A DNA stretch of 64,000 nt, from contig SKCR01038891.1 in the NCBI GenBank assembly GCA_019454045.1, forward strand, positions 248,001-312,000, read 5' to 3'. Origin of the DNA: Zanthoxylum bungeanum (Eukaryota; Streptophyta; Magnoliopsida; Sapindales; Rutaceae). Positions 35,551 through 46,596 of the stretch are shown in pieces. The notes beneath the pieces were generated by a model, which was not told where the DNA came from, made no database searches, and saw nothing but the letters and a program-made list of their open reading frames with translations. Both the position numbers and the translations under genes were made by a program. Numbering within the stretch: position 1 is the stretch's first letter; each line of letters starts with the position of its first letter.

Positions 35551-35839
35551 GTTTGTCTCATACTCTCTAAGTCTAGAAGCCCTTGACTTGGAGAGTACCT
35601 TTGTGCATGTCGAACGAACCAGGACATGGGTAATCGTTTCGTTGTTCTGCTGATTTTAATAAAGGCTCAAAGCAAATCCACGTGATGTTTCATCGTACAG
35701 AGTAGGAGAATTTGTCCTCAATTGTTTTGTCTTTCGATGGTATTCCTGGTTGTTTGATATATATGGTTGATTTGGAAGTAGCTTCAATCGACGTAGTCGT
35801 ATGGACTGAGGGGGGTAGATTTCATATTTGACTCGACAT

Positions 35840-36179
35840 GTTGTATGGACTGAAGGAGATCCATGCCTTCTTTTGACTCGGTGTGAGTCCCTTTGGGGGA
35901 TGTCCCCCGTCGACTGAACCAGATGATGGTTCAGGAGTTAATCCACTCGACATGTCGTATGGACTGATGGGTGTCTATATATTCATTTGACATGACATGT
36001 CGTTTAGACTGAATGAAGTCCATATCTTCTTTTGACTCGAGGTGAGTCCATTTGGGGGATGTCCCCGGTCGACTGAACCAGATGTTGGTTCAGGAGTTAA
36101 TTCACTCGACATGTCGTATGGACTGATGGGTGTCCATATATCCATTTGACACGACATGTCGTCTGGATTGAATGAAGTC
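35840..36179. repeat. 159-bp tandem array, left portion (about 2 copies)
   Basis: Units begin at the gactcg marks near 35875 and 36034, a 159-bp spacing. The array stops at 36179, exactly where the Athila element begins, and resumes at 48673 beyond its duplicated target aagtc. Confidence 0.92.
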
Positions 36180-36455
36180 TGATGAGTGGTAAATGAATCA
36201 CTATTTCCCACTCATTTGACCTAATATTTTGTATAGTTTCTTGAGTTTTGTGAACATTTTGATGTGTTTTGTGTTATTTTGTAGATAAATAAAGTTTCAG
36301 GACATACTGGAGGTGATTTGGGGCCAAACCAGTAAAAAGGACAACAAAGGGAAAAAATGTCATTTGGCGCATTGCGTCGCGCTCCACACGTCGCGACGCC
36401 TAACGTGCGCTTGCATGTGCTAACTTGCGCCGCTTCATGCTAAAATACACCATGC

Positions 36456-36845
36456 CACGTGTCAAAATCTGAAAAGTCGGCTAACATGCGCCGAATGCTA
36501 ACGTGCACCGTGCCACGTGTCAACATCAGAGGAGATCTGCTAACGTGCACCGTGCCATGTGTCATCATCATATGGTGCCGAAAATCACCATCGCCACGTG
36601 TCGCCAACGAGTCATCCACGTGTCAGCCACGTAGGCGTCCACATCAGCAACATGCCAAGTCAATGTGCCACGTGTCAGCCACGTCATCATCACCCAATCA
36701 TTGTGTGCCACGTGTCGCAATCCTATGGTGCCGACAATCCACATCGCCACGTCAGTGCCACGTCAGTTTAATTATTGAGTTAATCATCCAAAATGCCACA
36801 TCAGCAGATAAGAATCTGAAGCAGCCAATCAGCGAATGACACGTG
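36456..36845 (+). promoter_or_regulatory. Cluster of seven G-box (CACGTG) cores in the Athila U3
   Basis: CACGTG occurs at 36456-36461, 36514-36519, 36595-36600, 36617-36622, 36669-36674, 36709-36714 and 36840-36845, mostly as gccacgtgtc, with extra CCACGT half sites between. The cluster ends 59 bp before the TATA box. G-boxes bind bZIP and bHLH factors and ABRE-type sites share the ACGTG core. Responsiveness is inference. Confidence 0.75.
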
Positions 36846-36903
36846 GTAGCGTCGCCACGCAAGAGCAATTCACGCGTCGCGACACGTGAGGCTTATCGAC
36901 CCC

Positions 36904-36910
36904 TATAAAT
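36904..36910 (+). promoter_or_regulatory. TATA box of the Athila 5' LTR
   Basis: TATAAAT in cgacccctataaattcagc. It is repeated at 47290-47296 in the 3' LTR and conserved in the other Athila LTRs. Confidence 0.75.
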
Positions 36911-37101
36911 TCAGCTCGAAATTTCATTTTCAGATGTACCTTCCTCTCTGAATTCTCTGATGTAAATAAGGAGTTTGTATCTAGTTTTCTTTAAATTTCA
37001 GTTTTGTAATTAATTTTATTTACTTTCTGTAATAGTAATTTACTTTCTTTACTTTTTCAGTTTTTACTATTCAGATATGAGGAGGTAACTTCCCCCAGCT
37101 A

Positions 37102-37457
37102 GGGTGAAAGGTAAAACTTTTATTATTTCTATTTAGATTAATCTCACTTAATTATAATATATTCACTATTTAAAATTTGACTTAATAAGGATACCGCTAT
37201 ATTGGTCAGTTGGTAATTAATTATAAACTGGTTTTAACCTGACTAAGCATGGATACCGTCTTGTTGGTCGGTTGGTAATTACCGCCTATATTGCTGGTTT
37301 ATGGACAAATGATGATACCGCTTTTATGGTCGGTTGGACTTAATTTGACTTAATCAGGTTACCGCCTATATGGCTGGTTGGTAATATCACACAAGTTAAT
37401 ATATTATATTAAGGGAGATATCTAAAATAATAGTGATAAAAGTTAATCATCTAGCCC
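37102..37457 (+). repeat. Conserved inverted-repeat module inside the Athila LTR
   Basis: Arms of about 60 bp (around 37102-37166 and 37395-37457) are imperfect reverse complements. Both contain a taaTATATTataatt-like core, gggagat and a run like tagtaataaaag. They enclose three to four copies of a 50-60 bp unit with ggtcggttgg next to taccgcc. The module lies downstream of the TATA box, so it would be in the RNA. Every Athila LTR in the window has it (for example 4135-4430). Confidence 0.75.
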
Positions 37458-38287
37458 TAGCATTTTCTTTTATTGTAATTTTCTTTATTTACTTTTCAGC
37501 ATTTTACTTTATGTCTTTTATTTTATTTAAGTTTTTACTAGCCCTAGTTATGTGTCGTAACTAAGTTAGTTATCTGGGGTTATGATGAATTCCAATATCA
37601 CTGGTTTATAAAGGGGTTATTTTATAGTTTGGATAATATAAAGGTTTACTTATTAAGTCTTAAGTTTAATGCTTCTTGTTAAATGGCCATTAATAAGATT
37701 GATCTGGTAAACTTAAAATAAACTTGACAAAGGAATTTTAGGTTTTAGCCTTAGACTTAATAGCCCACGATCTTCTTTGAGGATAGATAACCCTTTAATA
37801 GATTCCCTTACAGGATAGACATATACCTGTCGGGCGGGGGTAGCCATAATTGGAACTTAATCTTAATAAATCTAGGTAATTTGGTTGACATAGAAATATG
37901 GTTCAATTGGATTATACTAGGTATTTGCATCTAACCATCGACAGAGGCTTTTACATAATTTCGTGTTCCAGGTTAGTAAACTGACATATTACACAAACAT
38001 GAAATAACCACTTCATCTTTAAAAAGATATTGGAAGAAATCACAACCATGGATCGTTTTATAAATTTAAATTTTCCTTAACCTACTTGCGCGTAATTTTA
38101 TTTACTTGTTTTTAAGTTTAAAGTCATCACCCAGTCAATCAATCAATCTGTTAGATACTAGTAATCATTTGGCCTCATAAAATTATTAGCTTAGGTATTA
38201 AGTCCTCGTGGGATCGATACTTTTTATACTACATGAACGATACGTGCGCTTGCGTTATACGCGTGTGATTCAAACCAGTCAAGTTTT

Positions 38288-38305
38288 TGGCGCCGTTGCC
38301 AGGGA
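38288..38305 (+). other. Primer-binding site of the full-length Athila
   Basis: TGGCGCCGTTGCCAGGGA, 17 of 18 identical to the tRNA-Asp-type site at 23436-23453, lying six bases after the LTR end. Confidence 0.9.
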
Positions 38306-38414
38306 CTTATTTATCATTCACTATTAGTTTTGAGGTTAGATACCTTTACTTGTATCAAATTTTCTATTTGCTTATTATTTATGTTTTCTTGTGTTTCAGG
38401 TTCTCAGACACTAC

Positions 38415-40173
38415 ATGAGACGAACCAGAAGCTTGGAAATCCGACCGCTTGACCCAGAAATTGAAATAACCATCAGACATTTTAGAAGGGAAAGGCGAGA
38501 AGGCCAATAAGTTTTAGTCAACATGGAACCTGAACCTTTGGAAGTTGCACCACCAATACCCATTCGAGACGGAACCATTCTGGTGGTCGACGGCTTCATT
38601 TCCTGTATTGTACTTCCTCCTTTACCAGCAAATACGTGTGACATCAAAACATGCATTCAAATGATTCAGCAGTCAGTGCAGTTTGGGGGGAATGCAACTG
38701 AAGATCCTAATACCCACATCAGAAACTTCCTGGAAGTTTGCGGCACTATCAATTACAACCGAGGAGCTGAAGAAGCAATGAGAGTGCGGGTTTTTCCATA
38801 TTCCTTGAAAGACAGAGCAAAATCTTGGTTACATTCACTACCAGCTAGTTCCATTATAACTTGGAACATTCTAGCCACCAAATTCCTTCCAAAGTATTTT
38901 CCAACAGCCAGAACAGAAAAACTGAGGAATGACATCACATCATTTGTACAACATGACTCGGAAACTCTCTACGAAGCTTAGGAAAGGTACAAAGATTTGC
39001 TCCGAAAATGTCCTCACCATGAGATTCCAAAATGGCTTCAAGTCCAAACCTTCTAAAATAGACTTTCTGGACTGATGAGAACCACAATTGATGCTGCTGA
39101 TGGAGGAGTTTTGATGGAAAAATGAGAAGATCAAGCCTGTGACCTAATCGAAGAAATAGCTAACAAGAATTCCTTGTGGCCAACGGAAAGGAGCATGATT
39201 CAACGAATTGCTGGAATTTATGAAGTTGGAGCCAATACAGTAGTCAACGCCAAGCTAGATCAGATATGCAAATTCATGGAGACTCTCAGCACTAGAGCCA
39301 CAAGTTCACCATATGGAGGAGCACCAGAACCAAACCAACAAGAAGAGACGGTGAATTATATCAACAATTTCAATAGACATGGGAACAATCCATATTCCAA
39401 CACCTACAACCCATGGTGGAGAAATCATCCCAATTTTTCTTGGAGCAACAATTCAGGGCAAAAGAACTATCCACCACCTGGATTCCAGCAACAGAACAAA
39501 GGCCAGGAGTTTGAAAAAGAACCAGAAATGAAAGAATGGATTGCAGAAATGTTCAAAAAGCAACAAGCAGCATATGATGCTATTTTTCAAAGCCAATCTT
39601 CTTCCATCAAAGCATTGGAAAATCAAATTGGACAATTGACCAATGCTCAAAGTTACAGACCGCCAGGAAATCTTCCCAGCAACACAGAACCAAATCCAAG
39701 AAACCGAGGGAATGAGCAATGTCAAGCCATTACCTTGAAAAGCGGCATTGAGATCAACAAAGATGTTGGAATCAAGGCAACTATTGAAGAAATTCCAAAA
39801 GATGCAGTCCCACAGATGGAGGAAAAAGAAGCAAATGAAAAAGATCAAATCACTCCACCTCCACCTTTTCCACAGCGACTTCAGAAAAACAAGCTGGACA
39901 AGCAATTTGCTCGATTCTTGGAGGTGTTTAAAAAGCTGCATATCAACATTCCATTCGCAGAAGCCTTAGAAGAAATGCCCAGCTATGTCAAATTCATGAA
40001 AGACATTCTTTCACGAAAACAGAGATTGGGAGATTACGAGAAAGTAGCATTGACGGAAGAGTGCAGTGCCATTATTCAGAGGAAACTTCCCCCGAAGTTG
40101 AAAGATCCTGGTAGTTTCACTGTCTCTTGCACCATTGGAGAACATTATATCGGTAAGGTTAGGTGCAAGTGTT
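38415..40173 (+). pseudogene. Athila gag, broken
   Basis: ATG at 38415 opens the Gag frame, the particle structural protein. The capsid-type region shows APPIPIRDGT, FGGNATEDPN and RVFPYSLKDRAK. A stop at 38508-38510 lies near the start and another at 38979-38981 follows in the same frame. The frame from 39174 onward gives ERSMIQRIAGIYEVGAN, an Asn/Pro-rich tract with SNTYNPWWRNHPN, an acidic part, PPPPFPQRLQKNKLDKQ, and runs toward protease until a frameshift near 40160. Gag and pol appear to be one long frame as in Athila. Multiple stops make it inactive. Confidence 0.9.
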
Positions 40174-42216
40174 AATTTGATATCTTTTTCTATTTACAGG
40201 AAACTACAAATTGGAGAAGCAATGCCTACCTCAGTCTCGCTGCAACTTACTGATCGAACACTCGCATTTCTGAGAGGAGTGGTTGAAGATGTGCTGGTCA
40301 AAGTTGATAAACTCATTCTCCCAGCTGATTTCATTATCCTTGACATGGAGGAAGACAAAGATGTTCCTATCATTCTTGGGAGACCATTCTTGGCTACTGT
40401 GATAGATGTGCAAAAATGAGAACTAACCATGAAAGTGCAGGACCAAGAAGTTACCTTTAATGTTTTCAAAGCCATGAAATTCCCAAGTGATGAAAATGAG
40501 GAAGAATGTTTCAGAATTGATGTTGTTGATAGTATCGTTCAGGATACTGATACAACTCCCACAGACAAACTTGAAGCTTGCATACCAACATGATTGACAG
40601 CGAGCTAGATGCTGAAATCCTGGAATGTATCAACTATCTTGACAAACCATTTCGGTTCAAACCAACACTACCAGTTGAAAGTCTGGAACTCCCGAAGAAT
40701 GAGCGAATCAAGTCCTCAATTGAAGAACCACCACAGTTGGAGCTGAAGTTACTGCTGAGCCATCTCAGGTATGCATTCCTTGGAAACTCATCTGAATTAC
40801 CTGTTATTATTTCTTCTTCACTAACATTGGAGCAGGAAGAAAAGCTGCTGAGAGTGTTACGAGAACACAAAAGAGCCATTGGCTGGACTATAGCAGACAT
40901 TCGAGGCATTCGTCCATCATTTTGCATGCACAAGATTCTGATGAATGATGAGTACAAACCCCACAGTGGAGCATCAACAGAGACTCAATCCAATCATGAA
41001 GGAAGTCGTGAAGAAAGAAATCATCAAATGGTTGGATGCTGGCATCATTTACCCCATCTCAGACAGCACTTGGGCGAGTCCTATGCAGTGTGTACCAAAG
41101 AAATGAGGAATAATTGTAGTCACAAATGAAAAGAACGAGCTAATTCCAACGAGAACTGTGACTGGATGGAGAGTTTGTATGGACTACCAGAAACTGAACA
41201 AAGCAACAAGGAAAGACCATTTTCCGCTGCCATTCATTGATCAGATGCTAGACAGACTGGCGGGACATGAGTTCTATTACTTTCTGGATGGATACTATTC
41301 CTTACGGAATAGCGGCCTTGGAGGAGGGAGCTACTTAGTTCGGTTAAGGCCTTATTCAATTCCTATCGGAATTGCGGCCTTCCGGTTGGAGAGGGATAAC
41401 CCCCTCCCCCGAGCCCCCTCCCCCCTTAAGGGAAGGAGAAGGAAGGACTGACTGACCGAAGGGAAGGAAAGACTGAAAGGACTGACGACTGCCTGAACCG
41501 CTGCGCTCTCTGCAGGAACTCCACTCCCGAGTTAGCTCTGTCCCATATCTCCTTTGGCCTTCGGGCGGGTACCGCGAGTGTAACTCGCTTCTCCTCAATG
41601 CCAGTTCTGCTGTACAATCAGATTGCCATTGCCCCAAAGATCATGAGAAAACCACATTTACATGTCCGTATGGTACTTTTGCATTCCACATGATGCCATT
41701 TGGACTATGTAATGCTCCTGCCACATTCCAACGTTGCATGATGGCCATTTTCTCATATATGTTGGAACAAAGTATGGAGGTTTTTATGGATGATTTCTCT
41801 GTGTTTGGAGACTCTTTTGACCACTGCTTGCAAAATCTAGAACATGTGTTACAAAGGTGCGAAGATACCAATCTGGTACTCAACTGGGAGAAATGTCATT
41901 TCATGGTGCAAGAAGGCATTGTTCTGGGACATCAGATCTCACAAAAGGGAATCGAGGTAGACAAAGCAATGATTGAAACAATTGAAAAATTACCTCCGCC
42001 AACATCAGTCAAAGGGATTCGGAGTTTTCTTGGACATGCAGGTTTTTACAGGAGATTTATCAAAGACTTCTCAAAATTGCTAAACCTCTGTGTAATCTTC
42101 TAGAGAAGGATGTGCCTTTCAACTTCACCAAAGAATGCCAGGAAGCTTTTGAGATCCTAAAATAGAAGCTAATTTATGCTCACATCATTGTAGCACCAGA
42201 CTGGAACCTTCCATTT
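40135..42216 (+). pseudogene. Athila protease and reverse transcriptase, broken
   Basis: A pepsin-type protease segment (VNLISFSIYRKLQIG, IILGRPFLATV) continues from gag. A short deletion near 40155-40162 shifts the frame and removes the place where the catalytic Asp is expected. A stop lies at 40417-40419. RT pieces follow: a connecting region (40578-40970) with a frameshift near 40960, and the region at about 40990-41295 containing VCMDYQKLNKATRKDHFPLP. A 317-bp foreign insert (41296-41612) comes next. RT then resumes with FGLCNAPATFQRCM, the catalytic box FMDDFSVFG near 41785 and GHAGFYRRFIKDFSK. RT would copy element RNA in the particle. Clearly inactive. Confidence 0.9.
41296..41612. other. 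317-bp GC-rich foreign insert in Athila RT (possible organelle DNA)
   Basis: The RT frame reads cleanly up to tac at 41293-41295 and resumes at tacaatcag (41613). About two residues are replaced by unrelated sequence, noticeably richer in G+C than its surroundings. It holds ccccctcccccgagccccc, runs like gggaaggaaagactg, and a hairpin (caattcctatcggaattg). There are no terminal repeats and no target duplication. It looks like filler captured during double-strand-break repair. The style resembles plant mitochondrial intergenic DNA, but that is a guess. Confidence 0.6.
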
Positions 42217-43950
42217 GAGGTAATGTGTGACGCTAGTGATTTTGCTGTAGGTGCAATTTTGGGACAACGCAAAGAAAAGATTTTCCACACCATTTACTAC
42301 TCCAGCAGAACTTTGAATGAAGCTCAACTCAACAACACAACCACTGAAAAAGAGTTGCTCGCAGTTGTGTACGCTTTTGACAAATTTCGCTCTTATTTGT
42401 TGGGTCCCAAAGTGGTGGTCTACACAGATCATTCAACAATCAAATACTTGATCACGAAGAAAGATGTCAAATCCTGATTGATCCGTTGGATACTTCTTCT
42501 ACAAGAATTTGACATGGAGATCAGAGACAGGAAAGGAACAGAAAACCAGGTGGCATATCACTTGTCGAGGCTCGAGAATGGAAAAATAGTTGGTAAAGAA
42601 CTAACAATCAAAGAAACTTTTCCAGATGAACAACTATTTGCCATGAAACAGCATGATGTTCCTTGGTATGCTGACTATGTCAATTACATAGTCTCGGGAA
42701 AATGGCCATTGGAATGGAAAACTCAGCAACGAAAAAAATTCTTCAAAGAAGTCAAGCACTATGTTTGGGATGAGCCGTACCTGTTCAAATGTTGTGCTGA
42801 TCAATTATTGAGACGGTGTGTTCCACAGGAGGAGGTCAATAGTGTTCTTCAACATTGTCATTCATCACCATATGGCGGACACTTTAGCGGAAACAAAACT
42901 GCAGCCAAAGTCCTACAATCAGGTTTGTTCTGGCCCACTCTTTTTTAAGATGCTTACTTGTTTTATCTTCAATGTGACAGATGCCAGAGAATGGGGAATA
43001 TTTCAAAGAGAAATGAAGGACCACTGCAAAACATTCTGGAAGTGGAGATATTCGATGTGTGGGGTATTGATTTTATGGGACCCCTTGTGCCATCGTTCAG
43101 AAACCTATACATATTGGTTGTTGTAGACTACGTCTCCAAAATGGGTTGAAGCGATCGCACTGCCATCAATGATTCAAAAGTGGTGATCAAATTCCTTAAA
43201 AAGAATATTTCCACTCGCTTCGGAACACCTCGGGCTATTATCAGTGATGGTAGCACACATTTCTGCAACAAATATTTCGATGCACTCCTATCCAAATATG
43301 GAGTTACTCATAAAGTTGCCACTGCCTACCATCCTCAGTCAAATGGACAGGTTGAAGTTTCAAACAGGGAGATAAAAAGAATCTTGGAAAAAACCGTTGG
43401 ATCAACAAGGAGGGACTTGTCTACAAAACTGGATGACGCATTATGGTCATATCGGACAGCTTATAAGACACCCATTGGTATGTCCCCATATCGTATGGTG
43501 TTTGGGAAAACATGCCATTTTCCAGTTGAGCTTGAACACAAGGCGTACTGGGCACTGAAGAAGTTGAATCTTGATCCACAAGCTGCAGGAGAGAAACGAC
43601 TTCACCAACTCAAAGAATTGGAGGAGTTTCATCTACAAGCTTATGAGAATGCCAGATTATACAAAGAAAAGACCAAGAAATTACATTACCGAAAAATAGT
43701 GCGCAGACAACTAGAACCAAGGCAGCATGTGTTGTTGTACAATTCAAGGTTAAAAATTTTCCCTGTAAAGTTGAAATCAAGGTGGTCAGGTCCATTTGCG
43801 ATCACTCAGGTTTTACCATATGGAGCTATTGAGTTACTGGATCCCAACACCAACGAAACATTCAAGGTTAACAGTCAGTGTGTCAAGCACTACTGGGGAG
43901 AATCATTTGAGCGACAAAAAGAAAATGTCATACTTTCAGATCCAGCCTAA
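42217..43950 (+). pseudogene. Athila RNase H and integrase, broken
   Basis: RNase H starts with [17 protein letters not shown] (about 42220), followed by [20 protein letters not shown] and the [10 protein letters not shown] region. A stop at 42475-42477 separates it from the connection domain with [20 protein letters not shown]. The integrase zinc region has the [17 protein letters not shown] and CDRCQRMGNISKRN motifs, with a stop near 42946. The core follows with [25 protein letters not shown] and [14 protein letters not shown], so the D, D and E positions are visible; a stop lies near 43147. The GPF-type C-terminal motif ([12 protein letters not shown]) ends near 43810 and the stop is at 43948-43950. 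The 256-codon stretch 43180-43950 is still open. Confidence 0.9.
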
Positions 43951-44872
43951 CATTCGAGAAGTCACGTCTAGCTGACGACGTTAAACTTAACGCTCCGCAT
44001 GGAGGCAACCCATGCAATTTGTGTATATATTGTGATCTGGTGTTTTCTTTTGTGTTTAATTTTTGCAGGTAAAGTCATTTCACGATAAAAGAAGTTCTCG
44101 CAAATCTTCACAAGCAATTTCCTTCTCTCCCTCAAAAATTTTTGATGAAAGTCTAAAAAGCTCACTTGGAACGGATGAGACTACTGATGATCAAAGGTAT
44201 TCCTACTGACATTCGTTGGATTATTGAAGTACGGGTCTGATTGGTAGGTGAGTCTTCTAACTCTTTTATTTCACATCTGCCTGGTTTAGGAAGGAGCACA
44301 TATGCTAAAAAGAGAATAGTTAAAAGAATGGGTGTAGGCTATAAATGTGCTCGCATGTTTTGTGATACTCGTTGTCGTTCTTATGAATGGTGTCTGATAA
44401 CCGTGAAGATAAGATTAATTTCATTAGGGATGGCTTGAGTAAGAAGTCTTTGGATGACATATCTAAAACTCTTGAGACGCATCCCAGTGGATATGTGTAT
44501 CACGAAATTCACATGTTATATACATAATTTCAAAGAAAAAGACAAGAGTTAAGTCTCGGGAATCTGACTCAAAAAGACCCAGTTTGCAAAGTTATAAGAA
44601 AATTGGATGGGAAGCTTGTCCCTGACGCATAGACATCATTCAAGCCGCTTCTTTTCTTGTAAATATTATATCTCTTTGTCTTTTCCTAATAATTGTGATT
44701 TGTTATTTTATTTTCTCCGACAGGATCCAAACCTTTTTGACTATCACGATTTATTTTACTGTTTAACTAATAATTGTCATTTGGCAGGTACTAGTGCTAT
44801 TATTTTTACTCACCCTTTTCAGGTGTTATAAATTCAATTCATCATTGCACTTTTGAAGGCATCCAGATAAAA
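43951..44872 (+). other. Region between integrase and the LOG frame
   Basis: No firm gene. Fragments of an open frame (for example GYKCARMFCDTRCRSYEW near 44330-44390, and KKSLDDISKTLETHPSGY near 44440-44490) are seen in two frames. The stretch near 44470-44510 (cttgagacgcatcc...ggatat) is also found in the deleted Athila near 21880-21930, so this segment is a shared part of the lineage. It may be the remnant of a longer cargo ORF. Confidence 0.4.
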
Positions 44873-45526
44873 ATGGAAGCCACTTCAAGAAGATGAGTTG
44901 TAAACATCTGTGTGTTTTGCGGTACTAGTGTTGGTACTAAGCCACAATATGTAGCAGACGCACTAGAATTGGGACGAGTCATAGCTGAAAAGAATATGCA
45001 CCTAGTATATGGCGGAGGCAGTTTTAGACTAATGGGGATTGTTTCAAAGGCCGTACATGATGAAGGCAGTCAAGTTCTGGGAATCATCCAAAAACCCTTG
45101 GCAGAGGCAGATCTTATAGGATCATCAAACGGAGAAGAACTGATCGTGCCAGGTATGTCCGAATGACTAGTGGAAATGATTAACTGTGTTGATGCTTTTA
45201 TTGTTTTGCTAGGTGGCTTGGGTACATTGGAGGAGATTTTTACAGTGCTATCTTGGGCGAACTTGAACATACACCAGAAACCAATTGGATTGTTCAATGC
45301 AGATGGATTTTATGATTTTCTTTGTGTATTTCTTGATGATGCCCGGAGAAATGGGTTCGTGTCAAAACCTTTAAAAGAACTCCTCTTCACTGCCAGAACT
45401 GCCCAGGATTTAATTGACCAAATCTTAACCTATGAACCACAAATTGACCCTATCATTTCCAAGATAAAATGGTCGGATGATGATCGTGGTAAAAAGCGTC
45501 GGATAAATCTAAATCTTAACCTTTAA
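44873..45526 (+). pseudogene. LOG-family cytokinin riboside 5'-monophosphate phosphoribohydrolase frame carried by Athila (copy 2)
   Basis: Like copy 1 (20983-21636), this frame has 217 codons with no gap between the two, and both begin MEATSRR and end in RGKKRRIN-LNL tails. By eye about 75% of residues match. It keeps VFCGTSVGTKP and YGGGSF better than copy 1. It has two TGA stops (44894-44896 and 45164-45166, both where copy 1 has CGA-type Arg codons) and changes in the signature (LGGLGTLEE, with Leu for the first Pro). The changes are largely C-to-T, as expected from decay of methylated DNA. There are no introns. It lies in sense, between integrase and polypurine tract. LOG enzymes activate cytokinins. 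This copy cannot make a full protein. Confidence 0.9.
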
Positions 45527-45595
45527 ATTTCTCATTTAGATGTAGAATTTCGGCTAACCAGGTACTATATTCTAAACTCTTCTTCTACTGTTTAA

Positions 45596-45632
45596 GACAT
45601 TGGGGACAATGTCTCATTTAGGTTTGGGGGTG
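45596..45632 (+). other. Hairpin plus internal polypurine tract
   Basis: A perfect 7-bp stem (GACATTGGGGACAATGTC, 45596-45613) is followed by TTAGGTTTGGGGGTG (45618-45632), a duplicate of the true polypurine tract at 46582-46596. The same pair follows LOG in the deleted Athila (20875-20914). Confidence 0.65.
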
Positions 45633-46581
45633 AGGAATAGTTGATTAGTATCTTGTTTGTATGATGTTTTTATTTTTAGTCCATAATTTTTCAAAAAATA
45701 CAAAAAAAATTGAAAAATGTTACAAAAATCAAAAAATATTTTGTGTTTTTGTGTTTTTAACTTGATTAATCGGGTGAAATTGGTGAGAGATAGCTGTGTA
45801 ATGAGTTTCCACTCCTGAGACGTATCTCAAACCTATTTCGAAACAAGTAAATTTTTGTTTATTTCCTTTTAAATTATTTAATTTGTGAATTCTCTATAAA
45901 ATTGACTAAAAATGAATCTTCATATGCTCAGTTGACAGATATTATCAACATACATGGTAACATACGGACATGAGCTGCAATTGAAAAGCTTGTAATATTC
46001 AGTACTCTAGTTTAATTGGAGAAAGCATCTCAATAAGCGATGGAATAAAAAAAAATCAAAAAATCAAAAAAGAAAGAAAAAAATCAGAAAAATTATTCTA
46101 TTGCTGCAAAAAGGTGTGAATTCTGATAAAAATTTAGGACAAAAATATTACTTTCTTCTCAACTGCACTTGTAACTGTTGTGGGCAAAAATGAGTTGATT
46201 AATATTTTGTTAACTGTGTATATGGAAAATGGTAAATATAATTTGAGAATTTACTTATTCGGTAATTTAGAAAGAAAGAAAACAACTAGTAACTTGGAGT
46301 AGAAGTTTCACCTACTTAATCACTAACTTCTTTATTCTCTTTTCTCTTGTCTTTTTACTTTTGTGTGCATTAGTTTTACTTTCTTTTTACTTTTGTAAAA
46401 TGTTTGTGGGTATCATTGCTGTAAACCCTCACGAGACTACAACTCGTCCATTAGGGACACCTAGGGTTTAAAGGCTTGTTGCATATGCTAAATGCAACTG
46501 TGATCCCTACGAAAGTGGCTTAGCTTAATTTTATTTTTATGTTATTTTATTTTGTTGTTTTGCTCGAGGACTAGCAAAATG
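45633..46581 (+). other. Non-coding Athila 3' region
   Basis: AT-rich sequence between the internal purine tract and the final one, matching in order the interior of the deleted Athila at about 19700-20870. No gene seen. Confidence 0.6.
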
Positions 46582-46596
46582 TTAGGTTTGGGGGTG
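46582..46596 (+). other. Polypurine tract of the full-length Athila
   Basis: TTAGGTTTGGGGGTG immediately before the 3' LTR start at 46597. Confidence 0.88.

Larger units (their letters stand above)
36180..38281 (+). repeat. Athila 5' LTR (2102 bp)
   Basis: Runs tgatgagtgg...accagtca. It contains a G-box-rich U3 (36456-36845), a TATA box (36904-36910) and an inverted-repeat module in the transcribed part (about 37102-37457). It is closely similar to 46597-48667, which is 31 bp shorter mainly through loss of a G-box-containing stretch. Confidence 0.95.

Noticed and set aside
36459..36839. 126-codon frame in the Athila LTR U3
   Set aside because: It is composed of the repeated gccacgtgtc-type motifs upstream of the TATA box, so it is promoter sequence rather than coding.
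41356..41637. Open frames within the GC-rich insert
   Set aside because: Both strands are open by composition only. No motif was seen and the insert is bounded by RT sequence.
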